Both the position numbers and the translations under genes were made by a program. From assembly GCF_900566085.1 (NCBI RefSeq), contig NZ_UPHT01000042.1:21729-85728 (forward strand): a stretch of DNA of 64,000 nucleotides, written 5' to 3'. The notes under the pieces were generated by a model. That model saw only the letters and a list, made by a program, of their open reading frames with translations, made no database searches and had not been told where the DNA came from. The first letter of the stretch is position 1; each line of letters begins with the position of its first letter. Below, piece by piece: positions 63,056 through 64,000 of the stretch. This stretch comes from Mycobacterium attenuatum. GTDB lineage: Bacteria > Actinomycetota > Actinomycetes > Mycobacteriales > Mycobacteriaceae.

Positions 63056-64000
63056 TCAGTTGGCGGAACTTTTGCCCGCGGAGCCGGATTGACCGGCTTT
63101 ACCGCCGGGTCCGCCTTGTCCACCGCTTCCGCCTTGCCCTGCGATAGCCAGGTTCAACTCGCTTGCAGTGGCGTTACCGCCGTTACCTCCACCGCCGCCC
63201 GTGGCGCCAGCGGACTGGCTGTCGCCGCCGTTGCCGCCACTGCCTCCCCAGGCTATTTCGCTATCGTGCGCAGTCGTTGCAGAACCGCCTTGGCCGCCGT
63301 TGCCGCCGGTGCCGCCGGTGCCGCCGGTGCCGCCCAAGCCGCCCCAAGCGTCGCCAGCCAGGCTCGACGCCGTCCCGCCGGATCCGCCGTTTCCGGCGTA
63401 AATGATGCCGGTGCCGCCGTTACCGCCCTTGCCGCCGTAGGTCGCATTGTTGGCACCGGCCAGGTTGGTGGCGTTGCCGCCGTTGCCGCCGTTACTGTAA
63501 CCAGCAGTTGCGTTGAAACCGTTGCCGCCGTTCCCGCCGTCTCCGGCAAGGGCATACCAAATGTTATGGGCATTGTTCATTGTGGCGTTGCCGCCGTTGC
63601 CGCCGCTGCCGCCGGTGCCGGTGTTGCTGGCGGTGCCGTTGCCGCCGTTGCCGCCCCGACCGGCTGAGGTTTGTCCGATTCCGAGGGTGGAGGCGCTACC
63701 ACCGTTGCCGCCGTTTCCGCCGCCGGAGTAGCCATTAGCGCCGGCGCCGCCGTTGCCGGCGGTGGCGTTACCGTCGGAGGCACTGCTGTTGATATTCGCG
63801 TCGCCACCCTTGCCGCCGTTGCCGCCGGTTGCGCCCTGGCCGCCCGAGGCCAGGGCGCCGTCGGCCCCCGTGCCGCCGGTAGCGTTGCCGGTCCCGTAGT
63901 TGTTGGCCGACCCGCCGTTGCCGCCGCTCCCGCCCGAGACTCCGGCGCCGCCACGCCCCCCGTCGCCGCCGGTAGCACTGCCGGTTCCGTAGTGGGTTGC
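63056..64000 (-). CDS. PE_PGRS protein, C-terminal part (cut by window edge)
   Basis: An open frame without stop from the window edge to a TAA-type end at 63056, giving at least 314 residues. All of it is PGRS: Gly-Gly-X repeats with frequent Asn, Ala and Thr (GGNGGSGGNGGNA type), with non-repeat spacers such as ANINSSASDGNATAG and AHNIWYALAGDGG. The last residues are GKSSAN. The N-terminal PE domain must lie beyond the window. It is convergent with the Rv3271c-like gene; in H37Rv ctpC lies here. Confidence 0.88.
   Translation of the reverse strand, partial: ATHYGTGSATGGDGGRGGAGVSGGSGGNGGSANNYGTGNATGGTGADGALASGGQGATGGNGGKGGDANINSSASDGNATAGNGGAGANGYSGGGNGGNGGSASTLGIGQTSAGRGGNGGNGTASNTGTGGSGGNGGNATMNNAHNIWYALAGDGGNGGNGFNATAGYSNGGNGGNATNLAGANNATYGGKGGNGGTGIIYAGNGGSGGTASSLAGDAWGGLGGTGGTGGTGGNGGQGGSATTAHDSEIAWGGSGGNGGDSQSAGATGGGGGNGGNATASELNLAIAGQGGSGGQGGPGGKAGQSGSAGKSSAN

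Noticed and set aside
63056..64000. CRISPR-like array from regular repeats
   Set aside because: The regular units are Gly-Gly-X codons of a PE_PGRS frame, with no constant repeat and unique spacers.
1..64000. tRNA, rRNA, riboswitch, insertion sequence or phage attachment sites
   Set aside because: None could be recognised by reading; no transposase, integrase or cloverleaf-like sequence was found.

Overview
The window is chromosomal DNA of a slow-growing, non-tuberculous Mycobacterium. It is GC-rich with a strong mycobacterial codon bias. It carries two PE_PGRS genes and a PPE gene, and most of its genes are recognisable orthologues of the M. tuberculosis H37Rv block Rv3304 to Rv3271c, in the same order and running with descending Rv numbers along the + strand. 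Orthologue names come from remembered family knowledge, not from a search.

Layout. 0-1.5 kb: a Met/His-rich membrane protein behind a copper-operator-like palindrome, and a gamma-glutamylcyclotransferase-like protein. 1.5-6.3 kb: lpdA, glpD2 and an overlapping FMN/Fe-S glutamate-synthase-like gene. 6.4-12.8 kb: an insertion relative to H37Rv (DUF5994 protein, giant P-type ATPase, CorA-like channel) where phoY1 would be expected. 12.9-22 kb: pseudouridine synthase and atsB, a pstS3-like lipoprotein, a PPE gene, an MBL hydrolase, lpqC. 22-28 kb: nei2, lhr and a TetR regulator. 28-32.6 kb: a divergent lysine-catabolism cluster (pcd and hglS-like against lrpA and lat). 32.6-35.7 kb: the sigF locus (Rv3289c-like, usfY, a 49-residue membrane protein, rsbW/usfX, sigF, and a STAS anti-anti-sigma gene), with several SigF-type promoter matches. 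35.7-41.7 kb: accA3, sufE-like, sseA, maf, accE5 and accD5. 41.8-47.8 kb: PE_PGRS, birA, a PH-domain protein, a GtrA protein, purK, purE and fadE25.

47.8-58.4 kb is the most unusual part. Between fadE25 and the Rv3273 orthologue (adjacent in H37Rv) lie a three-gene signalling operon (REC-PP2C, CHASE3 histidine kinase, single-domain response regulator) and a complete pstB-pstS1-pstC1-pstA2 / pstS2-pknD cluster. That cluster has the gene order of H37Rv Rv0931c-Rv0936 but sits at a different locus. All four genes of the pstB-pstS1-pstC1-pstA2 arm are broken by independent lesions (a 10-bp duplication, a 1-bp frameshift, many indels plus an approximately 135-bp deletion, and an amber codon). The divergent pstS2-like gene and pknD are intact. 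The rest of the window holds the SulP-carbonic anhydrase fusion, a family III CoA transferase, an Rv3271c-like membrane protein and a PE_PGRS gene cut by the window edge.

How the genes may work together. The lysine cluster can take lysine to 2-aminoadipate (lat, pcd), and its hglS-like gene would handle the 2-oxoadipate formed after transamination. AccA3, AccD5 and AccE5 form the propionyl/acyl-CoA carboxylase and BirA biotinylates AccA3. SigF, RsbW, the STAS protein and possibly the REC-PP2C phosphatase could form a partner-switching stress circuit. Loss of this Pst transporter would make phosphate uptake depend on other systems outside the window. No tRNA, rRNA, CRISPR array or insertion sequence was seen.
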